Of a DNA stretch of 64,000 nucleotides, positions 1 to 11,619 are shown piece by piece. Location: NCBI GenBank assembly GCA_002049455.2, contig KV918848.1, forward strand, positions 124,001 through 188,000, written 5' to 3'. The translations under genes and the position numbers were made by a program. The notes beneath the pieces are model-generated. The model was given only the letters and a program-made list of their open reading frames with translations. It was not told the DNA's origin and searched no databases. The stretch comes from Porphyra umbilicalis (Eukaryota; Rhodophyta; Bangiophyceae; Bangiales; Bangiaceae). The stretch's first letter is position 1, and each line of letters begins with the position of its first letter.

Positions 1-1664
1 ACTATCATGGCCGAAGGGACGTTAGGGTATACGTTGCTGTATTACACACGACCCAAATGGGACCATTGGCTGTTTAGAGAAGGACCGAGTTACTACGGAT
101 GGCAAAGCTGTCCCGTGTCGACTGGAGATCTACCACAGAACTCGGCCGAAGTCCCTCGAAAACGGAATCAACCACGCCACGAGACCAAAAATTGAACGAC
201 AGCTCGCGAAACAAGGCTAAACGTATCCGAATTGTGCTCAATACGACACAACATAGGGTGAACGCGAAGACATATGGCAGTGCCACGGTTCGTCCAACAA
301 GGCTATCTGTTGCCGAGGCCTCCCGCAGGCGACGACGGGTACTGCATATGGCGGATCACCCATAATCTGGGTTGCGGCTGTGTCGTCAGCAGATGCTGAG
401 AGCAGATGGTGGTGCTGTCCAGGCCCGACAGGGACCCTCTCATGTTGTGTGGAACGGACGCTGCTGTGGCCTCGAGGGTATCAACCAACAATAGCGGATG
501 TCATGAGCCTCTCTCGTGAAGAGTTCTTCGATTTCAGGCCGAAGGGGCGCTGTCTGATTGGCCTTCGCGGAAAATCAATCGTTTATCCAGATAGACCTCC
601 ACGGGATTTAGTGGAATCGGAGCATTTTAGAAGTCCAAGGTCGTAGATTGGGCTTGGTTTGGACCGAGATCGATCCGCCATCCTTTAATCAGTCAAAACG
701 GATCGCGCGGGGGTCATCACGAGAGGACGATCCCGTGATTTACCGGGACACTGGATGGACAGCGAGCGGGCGCCGCGCAGCAATGAGTGGCTCAGCGAAG
801 TAGTCGGGCAGCCGTCGGTCGGGCGCATCAGGTGGACCGTCTGCGCATCGTGGGCAGACACGTGCGTGAGCGGGGCGTGAAGAGGCGGTTGGCAGCCAGC
901 TGTCGCCCGGTGGCCGAGCGCTACAGGCGGCGTGGCGAGCTACGCTGTGGCTCTGTGGCAGTGGCACGTCTCACGATACTCAGATTTGTGGTCTTGGGGC
1001 AGTGCCCCGACGCGTGGGTCCGTTTCTGGACCCCTGTTGCGCAGCGCGGGCGGTGCCCTGCAGCCCACAGGCGGTGGCCCGCTGTCGGAGGTGTCAGTAT
1101 GGGAGGCGTGGGCCACGCTACCCGCGTGCAGGGCGGCCACCGGGCGCCACTCGCCGCAGGGCGGGCGGGCCTGGGAGGCATCCAGTCTGTTGCCCGCCCC
1201 TCTAGGTACCGTTTCGGCGGACCTGCAGCACTGTTCGCGCGCGCGTGTCCGCCGCCTGACCGATTCCTGCCCAGCGAGGCTAAGGCCCAGGGGACACGCA
1301 GGCTGTCGTCCCCCACTCTCACAGATGAATGTGGGGTCCTGGCGCAGCCCGCGCGCTGATCCGCTTTTCGACGCATTTCTGCGGGGCGTAGGCCGACCCG
1401 GCCGGCACGCGGGTTGTGGTCCGCAGCCACACACAGCGATTTGAGGGACCGCTCGCAGTGTTCTCGCGCGCGCGTGGGCGCCTGACGCAGTGCGTGCGTG
1501 GCGTCCTCGGGCGGCCCTGGCGGCCTCCCGCTGGTGCCAGCGCTCGTGTGGCGCCCTGCCCCCACCCCGGGCCTCCCCTCCCGTGGGGCGCTACCGCTCT
1601 CGCTCCTTTTTTATTCCGGGCAAACCGTGTACCCCGACTGTTTGGACCTCGCCGCCCTCCGACC
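1..1664. other. 5' region of the duplicated Harbinger unit, no gene recognised
   Basis: Matches 13734-15728 closely once the TRIM at 15125-15452 is removed. Several short open frames exist on both strands, but none looks like a known protein, and they change frame between copies. GC content rises after about 740. The sequence GCGTAGGCCGACC near 1387 is the unoccupied target of the TRIM found in copy B. Confidence 0.6.
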
Positions 1665-2826
1665 ATGACGCCCGGGAAGAGTGCCAACGACTCTCGGAGG
1701 CGACGCGCCCAACGCAACCGCAACGCCCCCCTCCTCCCGCCCTCCCCTCCCTCTACCTGCGAGGGCCCCTGTGACCATCTCAATGTGCATGCTCCCACCC
1801 CTCCTCCCCCTCCAACTCTCATGCCGCACGCGAGGCAGGGGGGACCTCCTCCCCCCCCCGGCTTTGGCGATGGCAACGACGGAGGGCGGCCGCATCGACT
1901 TAAGCGGCCGCAGTCCGTCTATGGTCGTGATCGTGGACGTGGCGATTCTGAGGACCCCGACCAACAACGGCGCGCGATTCGACCCCGCGGAGCTTGGGAC
2001 CTGGACGGTGGGAATCGTGCCCCCCCTGACTCGGTGTGCCGAACTCCCCCTCCTGGTGGTGGACGCGGCCGGCCGCCTTTTAGCCCTCCTCGACGCCCAC
2101 CCGGTTTCCCGTCTTGCCCGCCACGCCCGTCGCCGAGGTGGTCGCTGGGTCCCCCCCTGGCCAGCCAAGAGGTCGCCCTGAACCGCCGAGGGGCGGCAAT
2201 TTCTTCCGTCCGTGTAGTCCGCCGCGCCGTCCGCCGGGCCCTCCTGGCCCGACCGGGCGCCACCCGTCCCCGCCTCGGAGTGGTAACTACCGCCGCCCGT
2301 GGACCTCGCCGCGGCGGCCGCCGGGCCCTTTTGGCCCGCCCGGACGCTACCCGTCCCCGCCTGGGGGTTCCGACAATCACTGACCCTGGAGCCCGCATAG
2401 TCGGTCCCCGCGGCCCCCTTCTGGTCCTCCGTGCTTCTCGTCGCATCCGGGGTGGTACGAGGACGCCCCGCCGTCGTCACACACTGCACGCCCTTCGACC
2501 GTTTATCTGGCGCCTGGCGCGCAGTCATCCTGGCGGGGCGACCCCGGCGCGCTTCATCCAGCGCCGCAAGGGTAAGAGTGGGTGCTGACGCACACGTCGT
2601 CGCGGAACACCTCCGCGCGTTGGACATGGTTGCCCGCGCCGCCGCAGCAGTTGCCGCAGCAGACGCCGCAGGACCTCGGGAGCTTTCCCCTGTACGCGGT
2701 GCAGGGGCCTCAGGCCCCCCCCCTTCCGGCCTATCAACTAGTCCCTATGGCCCGACAGACTCCACGCGTGGTCCCTTTCTTCCCGCCGCAGCCCTACCTG
2801 CAGTAGCCTACGCTCTTCCCAAGAAC
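1665..2826 (+). pseudogene. Pro/Arg/Gly-rich 5' part of Harbinger ORF1, split between frames
   Basis: An ATG at 1665 opens a proline-, arginine- and glycine-rich frame (serine/arginine stretch, then many PPG and RPP runs). It passes into a second frame near 2115-2380 and into a Pro/Gln/Tyr-rich stretch around 2580-2805, which ends at a TAG just before the SANT-like domain. Copy B shows the same composition with the same frame changes. The region is therefore probably the disordered N-terminal part of the ORF1 protein, either broken by frameshifts or joined by splicing. The frame that runs straight into the SANT-like domain (from 2431) gives an alanine-rich leader that looks less protein-like. 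Confidence 0.4.
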
Positions 2827-3555
2827 ATGGGGTCGAGTTTGGGGTGGCCGGATGACGACCACGTCCCTCTCTGCGAGGCCTACCCGCTTGTCTCTACCAA
2901 CGCTGTGCACGTGACAAGTCGGAGCAAGGATGATCTGTGGGCGGCGGTGCATAAGGTGTGGGAAGACAAGATGCACAAGAAGGGGGCCATGCGCGTGGCG
3001 CGTAACGCAAGTGCCCTCGAGAAGCAGTTCAAGCGGATCCGCACGGGTGTGAGTACTTTCGCATCGCACTACCTGGCTGTGAAGGCGATGCTAACGACCG
3101 GAAACCTCACGGAGGAGGACATCATCAGCGGTGCCGTTGCTCGCTACTGCTCGCTAGACGTGTACGACGCTATCCGCACTGACCGCGAGAAGGACAAGCG
3201 ACAGGACTCGACGCGCAAGCGCAAGGCGAAGCTGGCGCACTGCAAGTGGGTGGCTTGCTGGCGGGTGCTCCGGCAGAGCGACGAGTTTAGCGGCGCCGCC
3301 AACCTGGCGATCTCCGGGAAGGCCGTCGATACCGCGTCGGAAGACGAGACCGGCAGCGGGAGCGGCGGCGGCGTCAACCAAAGCAATGGCGGTTTCCAAC
3401 GGCGCCCTGGTGGCGTCAAGGCCGTCAAAGCAGCGCGCCTCGAGGACATGCAGAATGAGAAGCAGGTGCAAGCGGGCACGAATGCGCTGGCCAAGCTGAC
3501 CGCGGCGCAACACGAGCGCACCGCCCTTTGCTTTTTCGAGTCGCCATCAATGTGA
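2827..3555 (+). CDS. Harbinger ORF1 protein, SANT/Myb-like DNA-binding domain
   Basis: ORF1 proteins of PIF/Harbinger elements bind the element ends and help bring the transposase to the nucleus. From the ATG at 2827 the frame gives about 242 residues. They include a trihelix/SANT-like segment with the pattern SRSKDDLWAAVHKVWED, ALEKQFKRI and, further on, CKWVACWRVLRQSDEF, the layout seen in plant ORF1 relatives with a NAM-associated C-terminal region. A Ser/Gly-rich linker and a Lys/Arg-rich helix follow. The frame is open upstream to 2431; 2827 was chosen because good conservation starts there. It ends at TGA 3553-3555, but the same frame continues as coding-like sequence to 4014. Copy B has the same TGA. 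Confidence 0.65.
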   Translation: MGSSLGWPDDDHVPLCEAYPLVSTNAVHVTSRSKDDLWAAVHKVWEDKMHKKGAMRVARNASALEKQFKRIRTGVSTFASHYLAVKAMLTTGNLTEEDIISGAVARYCSLDVYDAIRTDREKDKRQDSTRKRKAKLAHCKWVACWRVLRQSDEFSGAANLAISGKAVDTASEDETGSGSGGGVNQSNGGFQRRPGGVKAVKAARLEDMQNEKQVQAGTNALAKLTAAQHERTALCFFESPSM

Positions 3556-4014
3556 AACACGCCCGAGGAGGCACGCTACCGCCAAGCCGTCGTCAACAAG
3601 ATGCTGCAGAGCGCTGGGTTATCAGTGGGGTCGACTAGTGGTGTGGGCGGGGCTGCGGGTGTGGACGAGTATGTGGACGGCCTGATCGGCGGCGTGGCCG
3701 GCCTCGGTGTGCGCGACTCGTCGCTCACGGCGCCGCCAGGTGCCAGCCCTGCCGCCGGAGCACCGGCGCCGCCGGCGCGTGGAGCCCCGGCGGCGCCCGG
3801 CACAGCTGCAGCAGCAGCTGTGTCTACACCGGCGGCGCGGGCGGCGACTGGCCCGGCGGAGCGTCCAGGACAACGCGCATCTGTGGCTGGCCGCAAGGCG
3901 AAGGCCTCCAAGGAGCAGACAGCGAAGGGTGTCCTCGTCCGCAAGCTGCGGACCACGCGCGATCTCGACGACAGCGACGAGGGCAGCACCACCGACAGCA
4001 CTGAGGCCGTGTAG
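3556..4014 (+). pseudogene. C-terminal continuation of Harbinger ORF1 beyond an in-frame TGA
   Basis: The frame resumes immediately after the TGA without a shift and runs to TAG at 4012-4014. It encodes a charged helix (RYRQAVVNKML), a Gly/Ala/Pro-rich stretch and a Lys/Asp/Ser-rich tail with acidic serines. The 17620-18078 copy is nearly identical and also follows a TGA. Either the stop is an old nonsense mutation inherited by both copies, or the protein is made by readthrough. The sequence cannot decide. Confidence 0.5.
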
Positions 4015-5194
4015 AGACTGTACTGTGAATTGCGAGTGCGCATCCATGTTAGTTGATAGTTGCAGCAATGGTTTTTTTTCCCCACTCGGCAGTTTTTTTT
4101 TTTTCCTACCCACTTTGCAGTTCTCGTGCGCTTGATCAGTTCTTTACTCTCTTCTCCGGCGTGGCGGAAGCTGGTGTATCAGCTCCACCAGGGAACAAAC
4201 AAAACAGGCGCCGCCTGCGTCTGCAGCAAAGGGCACGGCGACAGAATCGCACCACTTGTCGCCATCAGACAATACCGCCCAATATCACAACTAACTGTTC
4301 GTCGACCCTACCCGCCAGACTTCATCCCCCAACACCCATCCCTCACACCCCCACCCAAACCAAAAAACAGCACCCCTGTCGCACGCGCGGGGAGAACAGG
4401 GCGAGAAAGCCGGGGGCAGTGCCGGTCGGGCATGGGGGGCGGCCACAGCAGGAGCCAGCGCGCGGAGTGGCCGTGGCACGCCCACAGCGAGCGCAAAACG
4501 AGAAGGCGCGCCGCCAGGGAGCGCGTGCGAGTGCATCTGGGATCCGCACTGCGAGAAAGCACGCGCGTGCGGCACGGGGCGGCGGACCAGGAGAGAGCAC
4601 GCGTGTGCGGTGGATGGCGGCGCGCCGCGAGGGAGCGCGCGCGCGAGGAACAGGGCGGCGCGCCGCGAGGGAGCACGCGTGCGGGCCAGTGCGGCGTGGA
4701 CAGGGCGGCTTGGCGGCCGCGCGGGCGGAGAGGGCGACGGGGTGTCCACGCAGACCCCCGCCAAAGCTGAGCTCCAGCCGCGCACTCGGCCGGTCACGCC
4801 AGTTCTGACCGTGGCGCTATCGACTTTGGCTCTCTGTTTCACGTGCAATAGACAACAAAATCATGGAAAAAAAAAACCCTGCCCAACGGGATAAAAAAAT
4901 TCATTGTATGTCACCTGCTGTCACTTCACGAAAGGTACGGGGCCAATCAGTCACCGCGGTCGTTCCACACATGCGCGGTGAGGTCAGCACGAAGTTGGTC
5001 GTGCTCAGCAACATTGCGAGTCTCGCCCCAGGCGTCAAAGACGGCGGCCATGCCGCCCGCTGGCGGCTGCTCGACAGGGTTGATGTGGAGGGGCGCGTTG
5101 GCGCAGGCGTGTGCGCCGCCAGGTGCAGCTTCCCCGGCGGCAGCACCCGACCCGACTTCCGCCCCACCACCATGTCCACTGCCGCCACCGCCAG
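4015..5194. other. Region between convergent Harbinger genes
   Basis: No gene is recognised. It holds T-rich runs just after ORF1 (4072-4104), the degenerate minisatellite at 4490-4700 and a short A-rich segment near 4865-4900. The block ACAGGGCGGCGCGCC near 4643 is the unoccupied target of copia-1, which sits at the matching place in copy B. Confidence 0.6.
4490..4700. repeat. GC-rich degenerate minisatellite
   Basis: Units of roughly 40-50 bp with the core GGCGGCGCGCCGCGAGGG followed by AGCACGCG-type sequence recur about four times with substitutions. The equivalent array in copy B (around 18570-18722 and 23933-24130) has extra units, so the array varies in length between copies. Confidence 0.6.
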
Positions 5195-6550
5195 CTAGCC
5201 CACCATCAGGTCCGTTGCCGTCCTCACTCCCAGATCCCTCGTCGTCACCATCCACAGCATCAGCACCCCCCCCCCGTTAGGTCCCTCTGCGCGTCTGCGG
5301 CGGCTCAAAAAGCCCTCGCCGCGGCTCTTAACACACATGTTGCGCAGTATGCAGGTCGCCTTGAAGGTTGGGACCAGCATCTTAACCGACCGATAGCGCC
5401 CAGGGTGGAGCGCGATGTGGAAGCGTTGCGTCAGGACACCGAAAAGGCGCTCCACGTCCTTGCGGACCGCCTTTTGCAGGCTGTTAAAGACCTTTTGCTC
5501 CTCAGTGGAGGGCATGGGGTGCGAGGACATGAAAAAGGCATACCGCGGGTAAATTCCATCCACCAGGTAGTACGGCAGCGTGCGACTTGTCCCGTTCAGC
5601 GTGTAGGACTGGTTGCGAGGCGGCCACCGGCCTGCCGTCGCGTCGAGGTAGAGGGGGGACTGGTGCATCACGTTGATGTCGTTGCGGCTCCCAGGTGCGC
5701 CGACGAACAGGTGCCAAATCCACAGGTCCTCGTCGCACACAGCCTCCACAACGATGCAGCGCGAGCCCTTTCGGGTCTGGTAGCTACCCGCCATACCTCT
5801 GGAACACTGGTGCCACGCCCAGTGACTGCAATCAAGCGAGCCCATGCACCCAGGGAAGCCACGCTCCGCGTTCCGGTCTAGGATCGTCTTCAGCTCCGCA
5901 TCGTTGGGCCGCCGCAGGTAGATAGACTCCCACTTAGACACGATGCATACCACCAAACACTTGACCAAAAGGAGGCCGGTTGAACGAGAAAGCCGCACGT
6001 ACTCAACGGCGCGGTCTGCCGCCTCCCCATACGCGAGCACACGAAAGGCAGCAACCACCTTTTGTAGAGGGTGCGCCTGCCGTTGGCCCGTAGCGTTGAT
6101 ACGCCGCCGGAAGAAGGGGGTGTCTTTGACCTCCGAATAGAAGCGCCGGAACACAGCTCGCGGCACGCGAAAACGCGTCTCAAAGTGGTGCTCATTGTAG
6201 ACAAGGTCTTGCCCATCGACTCCAAAGTAATCTCGCACAATGCTGTTCAGCCTGGCATTGAAGTCCTGCTGATTCTTGCGCCGACGTCCAAGAAGCGAGC
6301 CACGGTAGCGGCCACGTCGGCTCATACACCACGCACTCCCACGCATCCGCAGCGCCAATACCGCCGCCACTTGCGCGCGCACAGCTGCGCAAATGTCCGC
6401 GCCGTCGTCCTCAGACAATAGCACGGCAATTGGGCACGGCTCGTCCTCGTGGGGCTCCATGCCCCCGGGCAAACGCGCCAAACAGCTGGTGGCGAGAGCA
6501 CCGGGGCGACGTCGACGGTGGTGGCCACGCGCGGACGCCGGTGGCGGCAA
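5195..6550 (-). CDS. PIF/Harbinger DDE transposase (plant-transposon family), copy A
   Basis: 451 residues, uninterrupted. The catalytic triad is visible: Asp240 in GCMGSLDCSHW, Asp331 in YYLVDGIYP and Glu367 in RKDVERLFGVL, with about 90 and 35 residues between them. The blocks VEAVCDEDLWIWH and SRNDINVMHQSPLY between the first two Asp residues are those of the plant-transposon branch of the Harbinger family (PF04827 type). An N-terminal basic helix region (residues 80-200) likely carries the HTH. The enzyme would cut and join element ends during cut-and-paste transposition in the nucleus. Start taken at the upstream ATG; Met31 is an alternative. It converges on ORF1. Copy B differs by roughly ten residues, so both could still be functional. 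Confidence 0.85.
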   Translation of the reverse strand: MPPPASARGHHRRRRPGALATSCLARLPGGMEPHEDEPCPIAVLLSEDDGADICAAVRAQVAAVLALRMRGSAWCMSRRGRYRGSLLGRRRKNQQDFNARLNSIVRDYFGVDGQDLVYNEHHFETRFRVPRAVFRRFYSEVKDTPFFRRRINATGQRQAHPLQKVVAAFRVLAYGEAADRAVEYVRLSRSTGLLLVKCLVVCIVSKWESIYLRRPNDAELKTILDRNAERGFPGCMGSLDCSHWAWHQCSRGMAGSYQTRKGSRCIVVEAVCDEDLWIWHLFVGAPGSRNDINVMHQSPLYLDATAGRWPPRNQSYTLNGTSRTLPYYLVDGIYPRYAFFMSSHPMPSTEEQKVFNSLQKAVRKDVERLFGVLTQRFHIALHPGRYRSVKMLVPTFKATCILRNMCVKSRGEGFLSRRRRAEGPNGGGVLMLWMVTTRDLGVRTATDLMVG

Positions 6551-7384
6551 GCCTTGCGGTGAGTGGCCGCAAAGGATGATGGTTGTCGCCGCCGTGGGGA
6601 GCTAGACGTGGTGCGCTACAAATAAAAGTGGGAGTGCAGGTGAAGGGAACATGCAGGAGAGGAGATGGTGCGCGGGTCGTGCTTATCAAACCGAGGGCGG
6701 TGACATGGGCAACGGACGAGGCCAAGTGATCATGCAGGAAGAGGGCGACGGACGGGACCTGGGACGCGGGTGGTGATGCGGGCCGCTCGTGTCGAAACCG
6801 TGGGCGTGACGTCGACGGGTTCGGTGCGTGGCGCGCCGCGGCACGCCGGGCAGCCGGACTGACCCCCCCCCCCCGCACAAAAGCCTCCATGCGCGACGAT
6901 GGTCCACTGGTGCCCCCAGAAACGCTGCGTGGGGGACCCACCTGGGGCCTCGACCCCGCCGACCCCCCCACCCCTCTCTAAACACGCTGTGGGCGGTGTC
7001 GGACCACCACCCGCCCCAGGCGCCCCGATCTGGCCGGCCGACCACCCTCCCCCTCTCCTAACGCTCTGTGACGGTGGCGGGCTGGCCAGCTCAGCCGATC
7101 ACCCGCCCAGTCGCAACCCGCGTGGCGCACAAGGACCCTCTCGATGATTTGATCACGGGACACCAAAACTCTGCTCTGTTGACCAGGCCCAGTGGACGAT
7201 ATTTGTTGGTCGGCTCTCGCGTGCCGAGGTCCACGCCATTGCTGTTGATTGCAGATCTTTGCTATAAAGTTTCGAAAGTGGTCAGGGGCGTGCCCTAACA
7301 CGTTTTGCTCTAATCCGATACAAATTGATATATATGCGGATTCGATTGGCCAATGAGAACACGGACAGCGTTGGGGCCGACTAC

Positions 7385-7422
7385 GGACCTACCCCATTTT
7401 TCCTCGCGATTGGGGTAGGTCC
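7385..7422. repeat. Perfect 12-bp inverted repeat (hairpin)
   Basis: GGACCTACCCCA at 7385-7396 is followed after 14 bases by its exact reverse complement at 7411-7422. Role unknown; it has no gene nearby to terminate. Confidence 0.7.
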
Positions 7423-7591
7423 GCCACCCGCCCCATTTCTGTGCTTCGGAGCTGATTCGTACTTGCAGGATTCCGTCATGAGTATGGGAGACCAGATCGG
7501 GGTCGATCACATTGACAGAGAAGCCGACTGGCCCCATATCCTTAATAAACAGACACGTTTCTGCAACGTGGCGCTACGTGTAACGAATATG

Positions 7592-7625
7592 AGATGGGGC
7601 CGACGTTGCGTGGATTGCTCTGAGG
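7592..7625. repeat. Left copy of a 34-bp inverted repeat (partner 13588-13621)
   Basis: The 34 bases starting AGATGGGGCCGACGTTGC match the reverse complement of 13588-13621 at 31 of 34 positions. The two copies face each other across 6 kb near the edges of the spacer, as terminal repeats would. No target duplication is evident. Confidence 0.5.
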
Positions 7626-8811
7626 GTGCGTTCCGGTTCGTGGCTGAATTCGCAAGTTGCAAGAGATCCCCGCGTGAACACGGGCGGTGTCCTTCACGTG
7701 CACGGGACTGGTAAAGATCCTGTCAAAGCCCTGTCCTCTGGGACGTATCGCCTCTCTGGCGGGACGCCTCCTCAAACAGACCGCGACAGCACAACGTGCC
7801 CACATATGACTGAAGCATGGGTTCGCTTTTCTTTCCCTTCTGGAGCTGGTAAAATACGGCTACTACGACGTCCATGAGTCACCTCGGCATATGCGGCAAC
7901 GGAGAGCCTATCCTGAATGGAACTCCGAGTGAGGTCTGAGGCCGAGAAACTGTTGGCTGCTGCTCACCGTGATGGTTGCTTCTGGCGCTATTGCTGCGTC
8001 GGGAAATGGCGGGAACTCGAGGAGGAGGCATTGTGCGACCAAATCACGACTGTTTTCTGACACTGTGGTTGTACTTGTGTCTTCTTGCTCCTATTTGCAT
8101 ACCTACATCTCTCTTTCTGTAGTACTGTTGCACTCTTTTGCTTAGGGCTATCTTGCGTACTTGCCAAAAATTTGGTAAACTTACTTTGACCGCTAGAAGA
8201 GGCTAAACGCTGTTCTCGTAGATGTCGAGAATCTCGAACTGGCATATCATCACCGAGCGACGCGGTTTTGACGAGAAAAGTACACTCGTCAACGAGCAAA
8301 AACGACCGATGAGAGGGAAAAAACACCCTCGTCGTGGATCCTGTAACCAAGTGCACTGCGCTGTCGGTGTCCAGCCCACATGGTCGCACGCCGTGTTGCA
8401 GACGCTGGTGATACCGTGTTTGTGACTTTGCCATTCGACCGGCTTTGTCGCTACGCGTGTGTCCCCGCCCACTTCTAACCCAACGCCATCGCGTGTGTCC
8501 CGCCAACCCACCAGTGGGCGCCGGTGTGTGCAATATCCCCTTCGTGCCACTCCCGAAAGGATTTTCCTTTGCTGGCGCCATGGTGTCCATTCGCTGCAAT
8601 CAACTGACGCGTTAGCGCGCCTGACACCGCGGGCTTGGCCGCGCAATACGGATGGGAAATGCGACGGGTGTTTTTCTCTGCGTCAGGGTGAGCTGCGCAA
8701 TGCTCCGCCACCACATGCATCAGCGGGCCAAGAACGAATAGAAAGCTGGAAGGCAGGAGCAGAGTTGGTGCTGGATGGGTCCGCTGAGACCGGTCATCTA
8801 TCCCAAGCAGC

Positions 8812-8840
8812 CCGTGGCTATTTCTCGGAAATAGCCACGG
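8812..8840. repeat. Perfect 13-bp stem, 3-base loop
   Basis: CCGTGGCTATTTC, loop TCG, then the exact reverse complement GAAATAGCCACGG. A structure this tight would extrude as a hairpin in single-stranded DNA or RNA. Confidence 0.8.
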
Positions 8841-9399
8841 AGTGGGAACGGTTTCTCGATCGGCGGCGTATCCGGCAGCGTATCACCTGCCTTACAGAAC
8901 GCCTATCCGGCTGTGCTACCCACGCCCGATCGAGATGGGATGCAAAACGATCCGGAAAAAACTCCCTAATGGCGGCCGCCCGCATCGTGCCGCGGCGGCG
9001 GCGGCCGCCGGCGGCGGCGCGCGACGCACGCCTAGTTAAGAGCCAGTGTTCCTGCTCTTCTGGGTTTTCAAGAGTGATGTTGGTCACGGTTGGTCACTGC
9101 TTCAAATGCGACAGACCATTGGTCGCCCTCGCTGTTGTCAGCAATCACGGTTATTCTTCAAAAAAGGCACACTTGTTTCATGCCAACATTCAACGTGTAC
9201 GGCCTCCACTGCTCAGGTTGGCAATCGGGAGCCGGAGCAGCCGTGGTGGTTTTGATTGAATGATGCAAAAACGGGCTGGAATTGAATCCCTCACGGACCA
9301 CACAAATGGTCCCCAACGGCATCTTACGCACGCGGGAAGGAAATGGGCGGAGCAACATCTACGACGCTGCGCTTCTATCGACTGGCGCTGGGACATAAC

Positions 9400-9815
9400 G
9401 TTGGCTCTATAAAAGCGTTCTGACTGTTCTTTGGCGCATGTGATAGTTCTCGTTGAGAAGAACGCAGGGGTGATGTCAAAGTCATGCCGACCTGTCTCAA
9501 GAGCAGCCGGTGGGCGTATTCGTGTAAGAGCGGCACACGAATGCACGTGGCCACCAGAGTGCCGGAGATGCTCGGAATCGTTTATTGACCGCAGGAACGC
9601 GCTCAGGGGCCCCGCGTTACCCTGTCAGGCATAGGGGGAGCTTCTGGGTGCGTGACCTGAAGCGGTCGTACCGATCTAATGTGCGCTTGGAGCTGGACGC
9701 TTCCATTCATCGGATGGCAATCGGAGATAACTCCGGCTATACAATTGCGTTCCGACTGTTCTTTGGCGCATCTGATAGGTCTAGCTGAGAGGAACGCCGG
9801 GGTGTTGTCAAAGTT
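9400..9815. repeat. Diverged direct repeat (9400-9483 and 9733-9815)
   Basis: Both units share CTGTTCTTTGGCGCAT and the surrounding pattern. On the minus strand both can be read as a similar peptide (TPAF then S-R then CAKEQSER). Conservation in the peptide reading suggests remnants of a duplicated coding segment, but no family is recognised. Confidence 0.45.
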
Positions 9816-11619
9816 TAATGCCCACTTTGTCCACTCCTGCCCCGCAGTTGGCTTGAGGAGAAGGCGATGGCAGTCAACGCATTCGTACGCCCATATCCTG
9901 CCGCGAAACGCCTGCGCGATATATGTTATCGTTACCCTGTGTTTGTCACGAGAAAGAGAACCATACATGGGAATGGTACGGGATGACCAGTGGAGCTGTG
10001 CGGCGAATAGTGGGAGGGTAGGGAAGAGGAGGTGAGCCTTTTTATCTCATCATATCTGCAGCGTGCCAATTTGCGTCTCATCCCGGCTCCCTGCCCCCCC
10101 GCCCTCCCCTCAATTGGTATCTTCAACGAGCTCATATCGACTAAACTGACGTCCGGTCGTCAACGTCATCCACCATGTTGAGCCCCACCACAGTAGGACA
10201 ACAACTGTACAGCGACTGCGAAGCCACCTGTGAAAGCGCCTGCAGGCGGCAGGCGCAGAAAAGCGCGGGCGAGACGCGATCTGCCGTGGATCACGCCACG
10301 CCGTGCACGGATCATCCTGGGTTATGACCTACGTACTCGTCTCACAGAGGCTGTGAAGGCCTAGAAAATTGGGACGCGTCCCAGAAAGTTGGTACGCGGG
10401 GGGGCAGTGTCCCAATCGCTCTCGACCAGTGGATCTTTAGCACGTTGCAGACTGGCTTTCATCTGGCCTGTGTAAAGCTCAGACCCAGAAGAGCAGCCTT
10501 AACTAACAGTCTATTCCATTTTTTAGGCGCATGAGGAATGGGTTTTCTCTGCTGTTCTTGGCTTTTTTTAACCATGAGAAGTAAATTGAACTGGTCTCCG
10601 TGGCATGGGTCCTCAAAGAAAAAAGACTAGGCGCTCAAGGGATCTTGTAGCGCTGAGATACACCTCGGTGTTTCTCTGCCCCTCCAGAATCGCGCCGTTT
10701 TCTTCGTCTCTGCCGATCCAGAACTGGCTCTGACCAATTTCTGATGCAAGACACGTATTGATCCGATCTGGCATCCCATGGAAATGCACTTTCTCTCGGC
10801 CGGCTACGAGCATCACCTGCCCCCCACCACCACCGCCCATGTTCACCAACGGCCACACATGTCGTCCAGACGTCCCCGCAGCACCGATGACACGCATTTT
10901 GTTGCCTAGCCACGTCGAGTTACCGCCTGCAGCGTGATCAGCGGGCCATTTATTCCACAAAAAGGCGTTCAAGACAACGGTGGGATGCAAGGAAAAACGT
11001 CTGTCTCTGAAGCCTATTGTCGTAGCCGCCTGAAAGTGTGACTTAAAAAAGCTGATGAAGTAGGCTCCAGGATGCGTCCATGCGGAGCGTCAACGCTCGT
11101 TCCATTGCCGAGTTCTGTGCGCGCCACTATGTGTCGCGCTCATGCGCCTTAATGCGTGGAATCGACCTTTAGGCGGGGGCGGCGGCGGTGTCCGTCCGAC
11201 ACCAATTCTTAGCAATTGGCCTCTGATGAAGGCTTAATCTTTTCCCCACCGGAAAATAAAAGTATTGCTCGCCTCAGGAGAGTCTGGCGGGGTCGGTGGT
11301 TTTTTCCGTTTCCGCTGGGGCGCTTCCGTTCTTCTACTGGAAACTGCACCCAAGAAAATGTCTGCACCAGTTCTTGACACAATGATTTCTCATATGAGAA
11401 CGGCTCGAAATCGCCCATTACAGTCAGAAAAACTTAGTATGAACGGAGTATTTGATCATCTGGAGCCCCGAGTTTCCATCCTTGTGTCGCCTTCCACCAC
11501 ACGAAGGAGCTGTGTGGACAGCGAAGGGAGCGCATGTAGCTCTAGACGCTTCTCAGACGAGGGGCACATGAGTTGTTGAGCAACCTCTACGGATATGAGA
11601 CACAGAGGGTTGCTAAAGC

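Larger units (their letters stand above)
1..6815. mobile_element. PIF/Harbinger DNA transposon, copy A (left end outside window)
   Basis: The segment is repeated almost base for base at 13734-26365 once the nested insertions there are removed. It carries the two genes typical of PIF/Harbinger elements in convergent order: a SANT/Myb-like ORF1 on the plus strand (about 2827-4014) and a DDE transposase on the minus strand (5195-6550). Similarity between the copies stops near 6815/26365, just after a shared AAACCGTGGGCGT. The left boundary is not visible because the window begins inside the shared region, so the terminal inverted repeats and the 3-bp target duplication could not be checked. The first 2.4 kb may belong to the element or to a larger duplicated segment. 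Confidence 0.75.

Noticed and set aside
921-2627. Long Arg/Pro/Gly-rich open frames on both strands of the GC-rich Harbinger 5' region
   Set aside because: High GC removes stop codons in several frames at once. Minus-strand frames change between the two copies and lack any domain, so they were treated as chance readings.
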